64,000 nucleotides of DNA from CAISIP01 sp038326025 (GCA_038326025.1 JBBQJP010000019.1:11867-75866), one strand, 5' to 3'. Positions 39,773 through 49,399 are shown, numbered from the stretch's first letter. The notes: generated from the sequence alone by a model not told the origin. Made by a program: numbers and translations.

Positions 39773-40222
39773 ATGCACCAGCAACACCTTCGTCATCCGG
39801 CGGCAGCCGTCTGTGCCACGTTTTTGGGTCTGGTGTGTTTGGCGGCGTCCGGACAGACGATCTACCGGTGCGGCAACAGTTACAGTGACGCGCCCTGTGC
39901 AGGCGCATCCAAGCTCGCTATCGATGACAGTCGAAGCCCGGCCCAGAAGGCCCAGACCGACGCGGCCACGGTGCGCACGCGCACCCTGGCCCAGCAGATG
40001 GAACGCGAACGTCTGACCCTCGAAAAGTCGGTGATGGCCGCCAAGCCACCGGGGAGGCCTGACAAAGTTGACATCGCCAGCCGACCAGCGAGCGGCACCG
40101 CCACACCGCATGCGACCAAGACAGCGAAGACCACGGAGAAAAAACCACCGGCGCAACCGTTCTTCACGGCAGCGACAACGCCCGACAAGAAAAACAAGGC
40201 AACTGGCAGCGCTGCCGACTGA
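39773..40222 (+). CDS. Exported DUF4124-like protein
   Basis: A 149-residue protein with a signal peptide (about residues 1-27, LVCLAASGQ) followed by IYRCGNSYSDAPCAGA, the Cys-containing motif of DUF4124-type periplasmic domains. The remainder is low complexity, with an Ala/Gln/Arg helical stretch (TRTLAQQMERERLTLEKS) and a Lys/Pro/Thr-rich end. I assign no function. AGGAGG precedes ATG 39773 by eleven bases. It is convergent with the ferredoxin gene. Confidence 0.75.
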   Translation: MHQQHLRHPAAAVCATFLGLVCLAASGQTIYRCGNSYSDAPCAGASKLAIDDSRSPAQKAQTDAATVRTRTLAQQMERERLTLEKSVMAAKPPGRPDKVDIASRPASGTATPHATKTAKTTEKKPPAQPFFTAATTPDKKNKATGSAAD

Positions 40223-40282
40223 GGGCGGCTAAGGCGCGCCCAGCCGACCGGACGTACGTCTGCGGCCAGCGGAGAAAAATAT

Positions 40283-40552
40283 TCAGGCCTTGTCGCCAGC
40301 GCCCGCGCCAGCCTGCAAGCGCCGGAACTTGGCCCACAAGGTTTCCTGGTCCTCGATGAAATCCGGGTTGACCGGAATACATGCAACAGGGCACACCTGC
40401 ACGCATTGCGGCTCGTCGAAATGACCCACACATTCGGTACACTTGTGCGGGTCGATTTCGTAAATCTCCTGCCCGAGATATATCGCCTCGTTGGGACACT
40501 CGGGTTCACACACATCGCAGTTGATGCATTCGTCGGTAATGATCAGAGACAT
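40283..40552 (-). CDS. YfhL-type 2[4Fe-4S] ferredoxin
   Basis: An 89-residue ferredoxin with two cluster motifs: CINCDVCEPECPNEA and CTECVGHFDEPQCVQVCPVAC, the second having the extended eight-residue loop of the Allochromatium/YfhL type, with very low potential clusters. The start at ATG 40552 gives MSLIITDECINCDVCEPECP. In many Burkholderiales this gene lies directly beside coaD; here coaD is 10 kb away, beyond an ABC-transporter block. Confidence 0.94.
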   Translation of the reverse strand: MSLIITDECINCDVCEPECPNEAIYLGQEIYEIDPHKCTECVGHFDEPQCVQVCPVACIPVNPDFIEDQETLWAKFRRLQAGAGAGDKA

Positions 40553-40714
40553 GGAGCGTATGGCCGGTTTATTCACGGGTGTGCCAGCAGTTGGCACTTC
40601 GGCACCGATTATCCGCGCCTTCGAATGACCCGGTCGGCAACTCCTGGTATTGGTGTGTGCAAGGTACTGCCGGCGCTGCGTCGTGGCGGAAACCGTCGCT
40701 GAGCCGGTCACGAC

Positions 40715-41665
40715 ATGGGACCATTCCTCCTCAAGCGCGTCCTGACGCTGATCGCCACCTTGATCGGCGCCTCGATCGTGGTGTTCCTGGTACTTGAGAT
40801 CCTGCCCGGCAACGCGGCCGAGATCATGATGGGGCCGGAGGGTACGCCCGAAGCGGTGCAGGCGCTGGCCGAGAAACTGGGCCTGGACCGACCGGCCTCA
40901 GAGCGCTACTGGAATTGGATCGTCGGCATGTTGACCGGCGACCTCGGCGACAGCTACGCGTACAGCTCGCCAGTCGCCGACCTGATGCTCGAACGCCTGA
41001 CCCTGACCATTCCACTGGCGCTGATGGCCATGAGCCTGACCACGGTGCTGGCCTTGATGGTCGGAATCTATGCGGCCGCGCGCCACAACAAGCTCGGCGA
41101 TGTTGGTCTGATGGGCCTGACCCAGGTAGGCATTGCCATTCCTAATTTCTGGTTCGCCATCCTGCTGATCCTGTTGTTCTCCGTCAAGCTGCAGTGGCTC
41201 TCGGCCGGAGGTTTTCCAGGTTGGAGCGAAGGGATGGGGCCGGCGTTCGGCTCGCTGCTGTTGCCAGCGTTGTCGCTCGCCGTCGTGCAGGCCGCCATCC
41301 TGGCGCGGATCACGCGCTCTGCCGTGCTCGAGGTCATGCGCGAAGACTACGTGCGCACCGCCAGGGCCAAGGGACTGTCGCAACGCGCGACATTGTGGGG
41401 CCATGTGCTGCGCAACGCCATGATCCCGGTGATCACGATCATGGGCCTGCAATCGGCCGAGTTGCTGGCCGGCACCATCGTGGTCGAGAACGTGTTCTAC
41501 CTGCCCGGCCTGGGCCGGCTCATCTTCCAGTCCATCTCCAACCGCGACCTGATCGTGGTGCGCAACTGCGTCATGTTCCTGGCCACCATGGTCGTCGTCG
41601 TGAACTTCATCGTCGACGTGTTGTATGCGGTCATCGACCCGCGCGTGAAGGCCAGTGACATATGA
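40715..41665 (+). CDS. Dipeptide/oligopeptide-type ABC transporter permease (DppB-like)
   Basis: A 316-residue inner-membrane permease with six predicted membrane segments, starting PFLLKRVLTLIATLIGASIV. It has the DppB N-terminal periplasmic region with PGNAAEIMMGP and a cytoplasmic EAA loop (VRTARAKGLSQRATLWGHVL, then RNAMIPVITIMGLQ). It forms the transmembrane pore with the following permease. The five genes 40715-46259 encode a complete importer; substrates of this class include di- and oligopeptides, glutathione, nickel and some opines, so the actual ligand is open. The stop overlaps the next ATG by four bases. Confidence 0.92.
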   Translation: MGPFLLKRVLTLIATLIGASIVVFLVLEILPGNAAEIMMGPEGTPEAVQALAEKLGLDRPASERYWNWIVGMLTGDLGDSYAYSSPVADLMLERLTLTIPLALMAMSLTTVLALMVGIYAAARHNKLGDVGLMGLTQVGIAIPNFWFAILLILLFSVKLQWLSAGGFPGWSEGMGPAFGSLLLPALSLAVVQAAILARITRSAVLEVMREDYVRTARAKGLSQRATLWGHVLRNAMIPVITIMGLQSAELLAGTIVVENVFYLPGLGRLIFQSISNRDLIVVRNCVMFLATMVVVVNFIVDVLYAVIDPRVKASDI

Positions 41666-42546
41666 GCGGCAACGTCGCTGCGACCAGCTCCGGGCCAGCA
41701 AATTCCGGCTCGAAGTCCTTTATGCGTCGTGCCATGGGCCATCGCAGTTTCGTGATCGGTGGCGTGTTGACGTTGCTGCTGGTATTTGCCGCAGCCTTGT
41801 CGCTGGTGTGGACACCCTGGTCGCCCTACGAGATGAACCTGCCCGACAAGCTGCAGCCGCCCACGGCGGCACACTGGCTGGGAACCGACGCGTTCGGCCG
41901 CGACGTGGCCTCGCTGCTGCTCGTCGGTGCGCGCAACTCCATCCTGGTCGGTGTCATCGCCGTCAGCATCGGACTGATCGCCGGCACGGCATTCGGACTC
42001 ATCGCGTCGGCGCGGCGCGGCTGGGTCGAGGAACTGATCATGCGCCTGTCCGACTTCACGTTCGCGTTCCCCGCGATCCTGTCGGCGATCATGCTGACGG
42101 CCGTTTTCGGCGCCGGCATCGTCAACGCCATCATCGCCATCGGCATCTTCAATATTCCGACGTTTGCGCGCATCACGCGTGCCTCGGCCAACGCCATCTG
42201 GTCGCGCGAGTTCGTGCTGGCCGCGCGTGCCTGCGGCAAGGGGCCGTGGCGCATCACGATGGACCATGTATTGCCCAACATCCTGTCGGTGCTGACGGTG
42301 CAGGTGACGATCCGTTTCGCGATCGCCATTCTGGCCGAAGCCGCGTTGTCCTACCTCGGGCTGGGCACGCAGCCGCCGCAACCGTCCTGGGGGCGCATGC
42401 TGGCGGAGGCCCAGACCCTGTTGTTCCAGGCTCCATTGCTGGCGGTATTCCCCGGCGTCACGATTGCGCTGGCCGTGCTGGGGCTGAATCTGCTTGGCGA
42501 CGGCCTGCGCGATCTGACCGACCCGCGGCTGGCCCGCAAACGCTGA
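41662..42546 (+). CDS. Dipeptide/oligopeptide-type ABC transporter permease (DppC-like)
   Basis: A 294-residue partner permease. The N-terminal cytoplasmic part leads into a first membrane segment and the OppC-type lead LVWTPWSPYEMNLPDKLQPP, then HWLGTDAFGRDVASLLLVGA, which is characteristic of DppC. The EAA loop is REFVLAARACGKGPWRITMD, followed by HVLPNILSVLTV. Overlap with the preceding gene by ATGA and 13 bases to the next gene show tight operon structure. Confidence 0.92.
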   Translation: MSGNVAATSSGPANSGSKSFMRRAMGHRSFVIGGVLTLLLVFAAALSLVWTPWSPYEMNLPDKLQPPTAAHWLGTDAFGRDVASLLLVGARNSILVGVIAVSIGLIAGTAFGLIASARRGWVEELIMRLSDFTFAFPAILSAIMLTAVFGAGIVNAIIAIGIFNIPTFARITRASANAIWSREFVLAARACGKGPWRITMDHVLPNILSVLTVQVTIRFAIAILAEAALSYLGLGTQPPQPSWGRMLAEAQTLLFQAPLLAVFPGVTIALAVLGLNLLGDGLRDLTDPRLARKR

Positions 42547-42559
42547 ACCCAGCCGCGCC

Positions 42560-43549
42560 GTGCCAAAACCGATGCTCGAAGTCAACGATCTCAGCGTACG
42601 CCTGCAGACCCAGCGCGGTCCGGCCCATGCCATTCGCCATGTGAGCTTCAAGCTTCAGCGCGGCGACACGCTCGGCCTCGTGGGCGAATCGGGCTGCGGC
42701 AAGTCGATCACCGCCATGGCCTTGATGGGCCTGTTGCCGGAGAACGCCGAGGTGACCGGCAGCGTCCGTTTCGACGGCCAGGAACTGGTGGGCCAGAGCG
42801 ATGCGGTGCTGCGGCGCCTGCGCGGCAACCGTATCGGCATGATCTTCCAGGAACCAATGACCGCGCTCAATCCGGTTCACACCATTGGCGATCAGGTCGC
42901 CGAACCGATGCGACTGCACCGCGGCGTGAGCCGTGACGAGGCCCGTGGCGAGACGATCCGACTGCTGGAGCGGGTCGGCATCCCCAACGCGGCAAGTCGC
43001 GTCGACGCTTATCCGCACCAGTTCTCGGGCGGCCAGCGCCAGCGCATCACGATCGCGATGGCGCTGAGCTGCGAACCCGACATTCTGATCGCCGACGAAC
43101 CTACGACGGCCCTGGACGTGACGATCCAGGGCCAGATCCTGGACCTGATCCACGACCTGGTGCTTGAGCGCTCGATGGCGCTGATCCTTATCTCGCACGA
43201 CCTGGGCGTGATTGCCCAGAATGCCGAGCGCATGATGGTGATGTACGGCGGCAGCATCATCGAAAGCGGCGCCACGCGACGGGTGTTCGGCCACATGGCC
43301 CATCCCTACACCCGCGGCCTGTTTGGCGCCCGTCCACGGCTGGGTGCACCGGCAGGTACACGGCTGACGACCATCGATGGCACGGTGCCCGAACTGGTCG
43401 ACCTGCCTGTGGGCTGCGCATTTGCCGATCGTTGCGCCTGGGCCCAGCCGGCGTGTTTCACGACCCGGCCGCCGGTCGAGACCGTCGATCCCGGCCATGA
43501 AGCCAGCTGCCTGCGCCTGGACGCCGTGCTGGCGCAGGACACCGCATGA
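42560..43549 (+). CDS. Dipeptide-type ABC transporter ATPase (DppD-like)
   Basis: A 329-residue cytoplasmic ATPase. Walker A is GLVGESGCGKSITAMAL, the signature FSGGQRQRITIAMAL, Walker B ILIADEPTTALDV and the switch LILISHDLGV. The C-terminal oligopeptide-transport extension (AFADRCAWAQPACF) carries cysteines that bind an iron-sulfur cluster in some DppD proteins. The start is GTG 42560; ATG 42572 is an alternative. The stop overlaps the next start. Confidence 0.93.
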   Translation: MPKPMLEVNDLSVRLQTQRGPAHAIRHVSFKLQRGDTLGLVGESGCGKSITAMALMGLLPENAEVTGSVRFDGQELVGQSDAVLRRLRGNRIGMIFQEPMTALNPVHTIGDQVAEPMRLHRGVSRDEARGETIRLLERVGIPNAASRVDAYPHQFSGGQRQRITIAMALSCEPDILIADEPTTALDVTIQGQILDLIHDLVLERSMALILISHDLGVIAQNAERMMVMYGGSIIESGATRRVFGHMAHPYTRGLFGARPRLGAPAGTRLTTIDGTVPELVDLPVGCAFADRCAWAQPACFTTRPPVETVDPGHEASCLRLDAVLAQDTA

Positions 43550-44601
43550 TGCCCACGACCGGCACCACCGGCGACACGACGGCCGACGAACCGTTGCTGG
43601 CCGTCGATCAGGTCACACGCACCTACAAGCTGCCGCGCGAAAAGTTATGGCAGAGGGCGCCATTGGTGCATGCGCTGCAGGGCGTGACCTTCACAATGCA
43701 GGCCGGCCGCAGCATGGGCATCGTCGGTGAATCGGGCTCGGGCAAGTCGACTCTGGCCCGCCTGGTCATGGCGCTGGAAAACCCGACCAGTGGCAGCGTA
43801 CGCATCCTCGGGCGCGACATGGCCACGCTGGAGCCGCAGGAACTGCGCCATGCGCGACGCGATTTCCAGATGGTTTTCCAGGACCCCTACGGATCGCTGG
43901 ACCCGCGCCAGACGGTGCTGCGCATTGTCACCGAGCCGTTGCAGGCGCAAGCCGACACGGCGCAGGACGAGCAGGCGCGCCGGGCCAGGGACGTCCTGTT
44001 GTCGGTCGGCCTGCGCGCCACCGACCTTGAGAAATACCCGCACGAGTTCTCCGGTGGCCAGCGCCAGCGCATCGCGATCGCGCGCGCTCTGATCACCCGG
44101 CCACGGCTGATCGTCGCCGACGAACCGGTCAGTGCGCTCGATGTCTCGGTGCAGGCGCAGGTGCTGAACCTGATGCAGGACCTGCAGGCAGAATTCGACG
44201 TCACCTACCTGCTCATCAGCCACGACCTGGCCGTCGTCGATCACCTGTGCGCCGAAGTGGCCGTCGTTTTTCAAGGCCGGATCGTCGAGCGTGGCACGCC
44301 CCAGACCTTGTTCCGCAATGCGGCCCATCCTTATACCCGTGCCCTGCTCGATGCGGTACCCCGCATGGAACCCCGTGCCGAGGGGGAGCAGCGCAAGCGC
44401 ACGCACACGGTTACGCCACGCATCCAGTTGCCAGACGCCTGTCCCTATGCGCACCGCTGCCCGAATGCCCAGGCACGCTGTGATTCGGAGCGGCCCGCCC
44501 TGGCAGCACTGGCTTCGGGCCATCTGGTGGCCTGCCATTTCCCGCAAGCGACCGCAGCGGCGGCCAGCGCCGACCACGCCGGCACAGAATCCACGGCATG
44601 A
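43546..44601 (+). CDS. Dipeptide-type ABC transporter ATPase (DppF-like)
   Basis: A 351-residue second ATPase. Walker A is GIVGESGSGKSTLARLV, the Q-loop FQMVFQDPYGSLDPRQTVL, the signature FSGGQRQRIAIARAL, Walker B LIVADEPVSALDV, and the C-terminal extension PDACPYAHRCPNAQARC. It pairs with the DppD-like ATPase to drive the importer. It overlaps the preceding gene by four bases. A 161-bp gap without recognisable genes separates it from the receptor gene. Confidence 0.93.
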   Translation: MMPTTGTTGDTTADEPLLAVDQVTRTYKLPREKLWQRAPLVHALQGVTFTMQAGRSMGIVGESGSGKSTLARLVMALENPTSGSVRILGRDMATLEPQELRHARRDFQMVFQDPYGSLDPRQTVLRIVTEPLQAQADTAQDEQARRARDVLLSVGLRATDLEKYPHEFSGGQRQRIAIARALITRPRLIVADEPVSALDVSVQAQVLNLMQDLQAEFDVTYLLISHDLAVVDHLCAEVAVVFQGRIVERGTPQTLFRNAAHPYTRALLDAVPRMEPRAEGEQRKRTHTVTPRIQLPDACPYAHRCPNAQARCDSERPALAALASGHLVACHFPQATAAAASADHAGTESTA

Positions 44602-44762
44602 CGCGGCAAGGCCCCGGAACCCGGCGCCTGGTGGCATGCCGGCTGCAAGGGATATCCATGATGCCAAACGCTACCGATGCGGCGATCAACATGCTATTGT
44701 CCTAATTTGGCGCCGCGCAGCTCTGCGGTGATCCGGAACCCCACTAAAAGGAAATCACGATC

Positions 44763-46259
44763 ATGGTCAACCGCCGCTCCGTACTCACCTCCTCCGTCGC
44801 CACAGCCGCGCTGGCCAGCGTGCCATTCGTTGCGCATGCGCAATCGAAGAAAGATACGCTGACGATTGGCATGTCCCTCGAACCATCGCCAGGTCTCGAT
44901 CCGACCGGCGGTGCGGCACAGTCGATATCCGAAGTCACGCTGTACAACGTCTACGAGACACTGACCAAGATCAACGAAGACGGCACGGTTTCGCCGCTGC
45001 TGGCCGAGAGCTGGGAGATCTCGCCCGACCTCAAGAGCTACACCTTCCGCTTGCGCAAGGGCGTCAAGTTTCACAATGGCGAGCCGTTCAATGCAGCCGC
45101 TGTCAAGTTCTCGTTCGAACGCGCCGCGGCCGAAAAGAGCACCAACAAGGACAAGCGCAAGTTCGCAGCCCTGTCCAGCGTGGCCGCAATCGACGAACAC
45201 ACCGTGGTGATCCTGCACACCCAGCTGGATCCGAACTTCCTGTTCGGACTGGGTACCGGCACGGCCGCCATCGTCGAACCCAAGAGTGCCGAGACAAACG
45301 CCACCAAACCGGTCGGAACCGGTCCATTCAAGCTCGATGCGTGGAACAAGGGTTCCTCCGTCGTATTGTCCAAATGGGATGGATACCGCAATGCCGCCGC
45401 CATCAAGCTCAAGAAGGTCACTTTCCGCTTCATCAGCGATGCGGCAGCACAGGCGGCCTCCGTACTGGCTGGCGATGTCGACTTGTTTCCGCGCATCGCC
45501 ACCCGGGTTGTGCCGCAGTTCAAGACCAACCCGAAGTTCCAACTGTTGGTCGGCAATTCGCAGGGCAAGACCATCCTGACGATCAACAACAAGAAGAAGC
45601 CGCTCGACGACGTTCGCGTTCGCCGCGCCATTCTGGCCGCGATCGACCGCAAGGCCGTGGTCGAAGGTGCGGCTGACGGATTTGGCGCGCCCATCGGTAG
45701 CCACTATGTGCGTGGATTGCCCGGTTTCATTGACACCACTGGCATCAACCCGTTCAATATCGAGAAGGCCAAGGCATTGCTGGCGGAGGCAGGCGTCAAG
45801 ACGCCGCTCAATCTCTCGCTCAAGCTGCCGCCGCCGGCCTATGCGCGACAAGGCGGAGAGGTTATCGCCGCACAACTGGCAAAAATCGGCATCGTGGCCA
45901 AGCTAGAGAACGTCGAATGGGCCCAGTGGCTCAGCGGTCCGTTCAAGACCGGCGACTTCGACCTGACGATCGTGCTGCACGTCGAGCCGTTCGATCTCGG
46001 CAACTACACCAACCCCGATTACTACTGGGGCTACAACAACCCGAAATTTAACGCCTTGTACGAAAAGATCAACAATGCACCACGGGCGGAAGACCGCAAC
46101 AAGTTGCTGGGCGAGGCACAACAGATGCTGGCCAACGACGCGGTCAACGGCTATCTGTTCCAGCCACAGCTGCCTACCGTCGCAGACAAACGACTCAAGG
46201 GCATATGGAAAGACATGCCAACCTTTGTCAACGACTTGTCAGCCATCTACTGGAGCTGA
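44763..46259 (+). CDS. Dipeptide-type ABC transporter substrate-binding protein
   Basis: A 498-residue periplasmic receptor of the SBP family 5 (DppA/OppA class). The signal peptide contains a twin-arginine-like NRRSVLTSSVATAALASVPF and ends AHAQ. The family signature is YTFRLRKGVKFHNGEPFNAA (residues 90-109), followed by KFSFERA; later DVRVRRAILAAIDRKAVVEG and LLAEAGVKTP are typical. AAAGGAAATC precedes ATG 44763. As the last gene of the importer it defines specificity, but the pocket residues do not reveal the ligand. Confidence 0.93.
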   Translation: MVNRRSVLTSSVATAALASVPFVAHAQSKKDTLTIGMSLEPSPGLDPTGGAAQSISEVTLYNVYETLTKINEDGTVSPLLAESWEISPDLKSYTFRLRKGVKFHNGEPFNAAAVKFSFERAAAEKSTNKDKRKFAALSSVAAIDEHTVVILHTQLDPNFLFGLGTGTAAIVEPKSAETNATKPVGTGPFKLDAWNKGSSVVLSKWDGYRNAAAIKLKKVTFRFISDAAAQAASVLAGDVDLFPRIATRVVPQFKTNPKFQLLVGNSQGKTILTINNKKKPLDDVRVRRAILAAIDRKAVVEGAADGFGAPIGSHYVRGLPGFIDTTGINPFNIEKAKALLAEAGVKTPLNLSLKLPPPAYARQGGEVIAAQLAKIGIVAKLENVEWAQWLSGPFKTGDFDLTIVLHVEPFDLGNYTNPDYYWGYNNPKFNALYEKINNAPRAEDRNKLLGEAQQMLANDAVNGYLFQPQLPTVADKRLKGIWKDMPTFVNDLSAIYWS

Positions 46260-46377
46260 TTGGATCCCCACATGGGCGCGCTCGCCTGTCCGGTAGTGGG
46301 CCGCAGACAGTCGGTTTCGCGCTCGCGTCAACGCCGGCCAGGCGCAGACCGGCGGTGAGCTGCACCAGGGGGCGACG

Positions 46378-47721
46378 ATGAAGGATTGCCTGGGCAACCC
46401 GGTCCATTTGCAGGACCGCTCCAGCCTGGCAGCGTTGAACGACTTCGTCGAGGGTTTCATCACCTGCGAGGCTCGCGCGGTCAATGTGTTGGCGGCTGCA
46501 GACCACGATCGCAGTGCCATCGTGCAGGCCAGTTGCGCTGCGCTACACATGTTTGCCGAGTCACCTGAAGGCCAGGTCAACGCGCGACCGTTCATCGACG
46601 CGGCCAGACAAGCGCCCCAGTCCAGCGAACGCGAGCAGCGTTTCGTCGCGGCCGTCGCAGCCTGGATCGACGGCGACATGGCGCGTGCCATGGACCTGCA
46701 CGACGAACAGGCCCAGCAACATCCGCGCGACCTGGTGTCCATCAAGCTCGGCCAGTACCACCGCTTCAATGTCGGCGACGCCGCCGGCATGTTGCACCTG
46801 GCACAGGCCGCATTGCCGGCCGCCGGCAACGTGCCGCAGATGCACGGCATGGCTGCATTTGCCTGGGAACAATGTCACCTGCTGGCGCAGGCCGAAGCCG
46901 CTGCGCGCCGGGCGTTGGCGATGACCGAACGCGAACCCTGGGCCCAGCATGCACTGGCCCATGTGATGCTTAGCCAGGGCCGGCTGCAGGAGGGCTTGCA
47001 GTTCATGCACCACAGCAGCGCGACCTGGACCGGGCTCAATTCCTTCATGCAGACCCACAACTGGTGGCATCTGGCGCTGTTCGCCATCGACCTGGGGCAA
47101 AACGACACGGCATTGGCGCTGTACGACCAGCAGGTATGGGGCGTGGTCAAGGAATACTCGCAGGACCAGATTGGCGCCATATCGTTGCTGGCGCGACTGG
47201 AATTGGCCGGCGTCGACGTAGGCGACCGTTGGCAGGATGTTGCCGACCACCTGCAAGGGCGCACGCACGATCAGGTGTTGCCGTTTCTGGACCTGCAGTA
47301 TCTTTATGGGTTGGCGCGCGCTGGTCGCCCCGAGGCGCAAACCCTGCTGCGCAATATCGAAGCTTTTGGCGCTGCCCACGCCCCGGCAGGCGTTAACACA
47401 GACAACAGCCAGGCGGCGCGCGTCTGGCGCGAGGTCGCCGTCCCGGCCGCACGTGGCCTTATGGCCCATGCCCTGGGGCACCACGCCCAGGCGCTGGAAG
47501 GCCTGGGGCAAGCCTTGCCGCGTCTGCTCGAAATTGGTGGCAGCCATGCCCAGCGCGACCTGTTCGAACAGATCCATCTGGATGCCCTGATGCATTGCGG
47601 CCATTGGACAGCAGCGCAACAACTGGTGCAGACACTCTGCAATACACAGCCGCAATCCCGACGCCTGCAACGCCAGGCGGCGCGCATCTACTCGGTGCTG
47701 GGAATCTCCATCACGGCCTGA
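46378..47721 (+). CDS. TTC38-like tetratricopeptide protein
   Basis: A 447-residue cytoplasmic protein built of helical TPR-like repeats, resembling the bacterial relatives of eukaryotic TTC38. Typical segments are HGMAAFAWEQCHLLAQAEAA, WAQHALAHVMLSQGRLQEGL and THNWWHLALFAIDLGQNDTA, with the conserved NWWHLAL core. No catalytic motif or export signal is seen. A GGGGG ribosome site precedes ATG 46378. It follows the importer receptor by 119 bases in the same direction, so it may be the last gene of that operon. Function is unknown. Its last 34 bases overlap the convergent phosphatase gene. Confidence 0.8.
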   Translation: MKDCLGNPVHLQDRSSLAALNDFVEGFITCEARAVNVLAAADHDRSAIVQASCAALHMFAESPEGQVNARPFIDAARQAPQSSEREQRFVAAVAAWIDGDMARAMDLHDEQAQQHPRDLVSIKLGQYHRFNVGDAAGMLHLAQAALPAAGNVPQMHGMAAFAWEQCHLLAQAEAAARRALAMTEREPWAQHALAHVMLSQGRLQEGLQFMHHSSATWTGLNSFMQTHNWWHLALFAIDLGQNDTALALYDQQVWGVVKEYSQDQIGAISLLARLELAGVDVGDRWQDVADHLQGRTHDQVLPFLDLQYLYGLARAGRPEAQTLLRNIEAFGAAHAPAGVNTDNSQAARVWREVAVPAARGLMAHALGHHAQALEGLGQALPRLLEIGGSHAQRDLFEQIHLDALMHCGHWTAAQQLVQTLCNTQPQSRRLQRQAARIYSVLGISITA

Positions 47722-48377
47722 GCCGCGGCCTTTGCCGTCTGCGTCTGGTCGTAAACCGGCTGGGCCGGCATACCGGCCAGATGATCGATTTCGGCCCAAC
47801 TGACGATCTCGACCCGCTCATCGACCACCCGTACACGGTTGATGGCCCCGTTGGGAATCACACTCTGGCGTGGCCCGGACAGGGATAGTCCCAGCGCCGT
47901 GCGGTAGACCATGTCAAGCACGCCGCCATGGGTCACGATCAGCAGCCGCTGCCCACGGCGGGTGTCTGCCAGTTGGCGCAGTGCTGTCATCACGCGGCCA
48001 TGAAAAGTGCGCGTACTTTCGCCGCCATCGAAGGCAAAGTCAGCGTCAAACGCGCTCCAGCCCAGCCAGGCCTGCGGATACTGCGTCTGGATGTCGGGCG
48101 CCCGCATGCCGTCGACGACACCAAAATTCTGCTCGCGCAGGGCCAGATCGTTGATCGCCAACATGCCCAAGGTTTGTGCCGCCGGCATGGCGGTCTGGCG
48201 GGTGCGCAGCAAATCGCTGCACACCAGATGCTGCACCGACTCACCGGCCAGTTGTGTCGCGACACGTTGCGCCTGCGCATGTCCGATGGCGTTCAGGGGT
48301 ACGTCGACCTGGCCCTGGAACCGCAATTCCCGGTTCCAGTCGGTTTCTCCGTGTCGAATCAGGATGAGCTCGGTCAT
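47688..48377 (-). CDS. Histidine phosphatase family protein (phosphoglycerate mutase-like)
   Basis: A 229-residue enzyme of the histidine phosphatase superfamily. The catalytic RHGET motif is in LILIRHGETDWNRELRFQG near residue 8, with the second Arg in CSDLLRTRQTA, Glu in ALREQNFGVVDG, and the second catalytic His in LLIVTHGGVLDM. Possible substrates range from phosphoglycerate to small phosphate esters such as alpha-ribazole phosphate; sequence alone does not decide. The start was set at ATG 48377. It overlaps the end of the TTC38-like gene by 34 bases. Confidence 0.9.
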   Translation of the reverse strand: MTELILIRHGETDWNRELRFQGQVDVPLNAIGHAQAQRVATQLAGESVQHLVCSDLLRTRQTAMPAAQTLGMLAINDLALREQNFGVVDGMRAPDIQTQYPQAWLGWSAFDADFAFDGGESTRTFHGRVMTALRQLADTRRGQRLLIVTHGGVLDMVYRTALGLSLSGPRQSVIPNGAINRVRVVDERVEIVSWAEIDHLAGMPAQPVYDQTQTAKAAAQAVMEIPSTE

Positions 48378-48457
48378 ACCCCGATTATCGGCGTGCCCAG
48401 GTCTTGGACGTGTGCCAACAAAACACGCCATTGCGCCATATCCTGGTCATATGCTGA

Positions 48458-49399
48458 TCAGCAAACCGCCACACCCTGGGTATTCACATACAAGGCATAC
48501 AACGAGGTGCTCGCTGCCATGAACAGGCGGTTGCGGTGGATGCCGCCGAAACACAGGTTCGCGCATCGCTCAGGCAGGTCGATGCGGCCTATCAGTTTGC
48601 CCGCCGGGTTGAACACATGCACACCGTCAAGGCCGGCGCTGCCCATGCCCCAGCCACACCAGAGGTTGCCGTCCACATCGAGGCGAAAACCATCAGGAGT
48701 GCCGGGTCCGGCATCGATGGCGACGCGCGGGTTGGCCAGCGTGCGCCCGTCCTTGACGTCAAACGCAAGGATCTTACGCGGAGTCGCGCGCGACTCGACG
48801 ACATACAGGATGGATTCGTCAGGCGAAAACGCCAGCCCATTGGGCTGATTGACGCCCTCGGCCACCAGGCTGATAGAGCCATCGACATCGATCCGGTACA
48901 CATTCGGCGGCAATTGCGGCGAGGCCTTCTCACCTTCGTAAAAGCTCGCAATGCCGAACACCGGATCGGTGAACCACACCGAGCCATCGGACTTGACCAC
49001 CACGTCGTTGGGCGAGTTCAGGCGCTTGCCGTCAAAACTGTCCGCCAGCACCGTGATGCTGCCATCGTATTCGGTACGGGTGACGCGCCGGGTCAGGTGT
49101 TCACAGGTGACGATGCGGCCATGGCGATCACGCGTGTTGCCGTTGGCATTGTTCGACGGGCTGCGAAACACGCCAGTCGTCGTACTCGCCTCGTCCCAGC
49201 GGTACATGGTGTTGCCGGGCACGTCGCTCCACACCAGCGAACGAGAATCTCCCAGCCACACCGGCCCTTCCGACCAGCGCATGCCGGTGGCAAGCCGTTC
49301 GACCTTGGCCAAGGCCAGCTTGTAGGCGTCGAACGACGGATCGACGCTGACCACGGATGGATCCGGGTAACGTGCACTGGATTGCCAGTCGGCCATCAT
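48458..49399 (-). CDS. SMP-30/gluconolactonase family protein
   Basis: A 313-residue six-bladed beta-propeller of the SMP-30/gluconolactonase/LRE family, which hydrolyses sugar lactones using one divalent metal. Conserved parts are MRWSEGPVWLGDSRSLVWSD (metal-ligand Glu), NNANGNTRDRHGRIVTCEH, LNSPNDVVVKSDGSVWFTDP (metal-ligand Asn) and QPNGLAFSPDESILYV (Asp). No signal peptide. The start overlaps the stop of the universal stress gene by four bases. The physiological lactone is unknown. Confidence 0.9.
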   Translation of the reverse strand: MMADWQSSARYPDPSVVSVDPSFDAYKLALAKVERLATGMRWSEGPVWLGDSRSLVWSDVPGNTMYRWDEASTTTGVFRSPSNNANGNTRDRHGRIVTCEHLTRRVTRTEYDGSITVLADSFDGKRLNSPNDVVVKSDGSVWFTDPVFGIASFYEGEKASPQLPPNVYRIDVDGSISLVAEGVNQPNGLAFSPDESILYVVESRATPRKILAFDVKDGRTLANPRVAIDAGPGTPDGFRLDVDGNLWCGWGMGSAGLDGVHVFNPAGKLIGRIDLPERCANLCFGGIHRNRLFMAASTSLYALYVNTQGVAVC

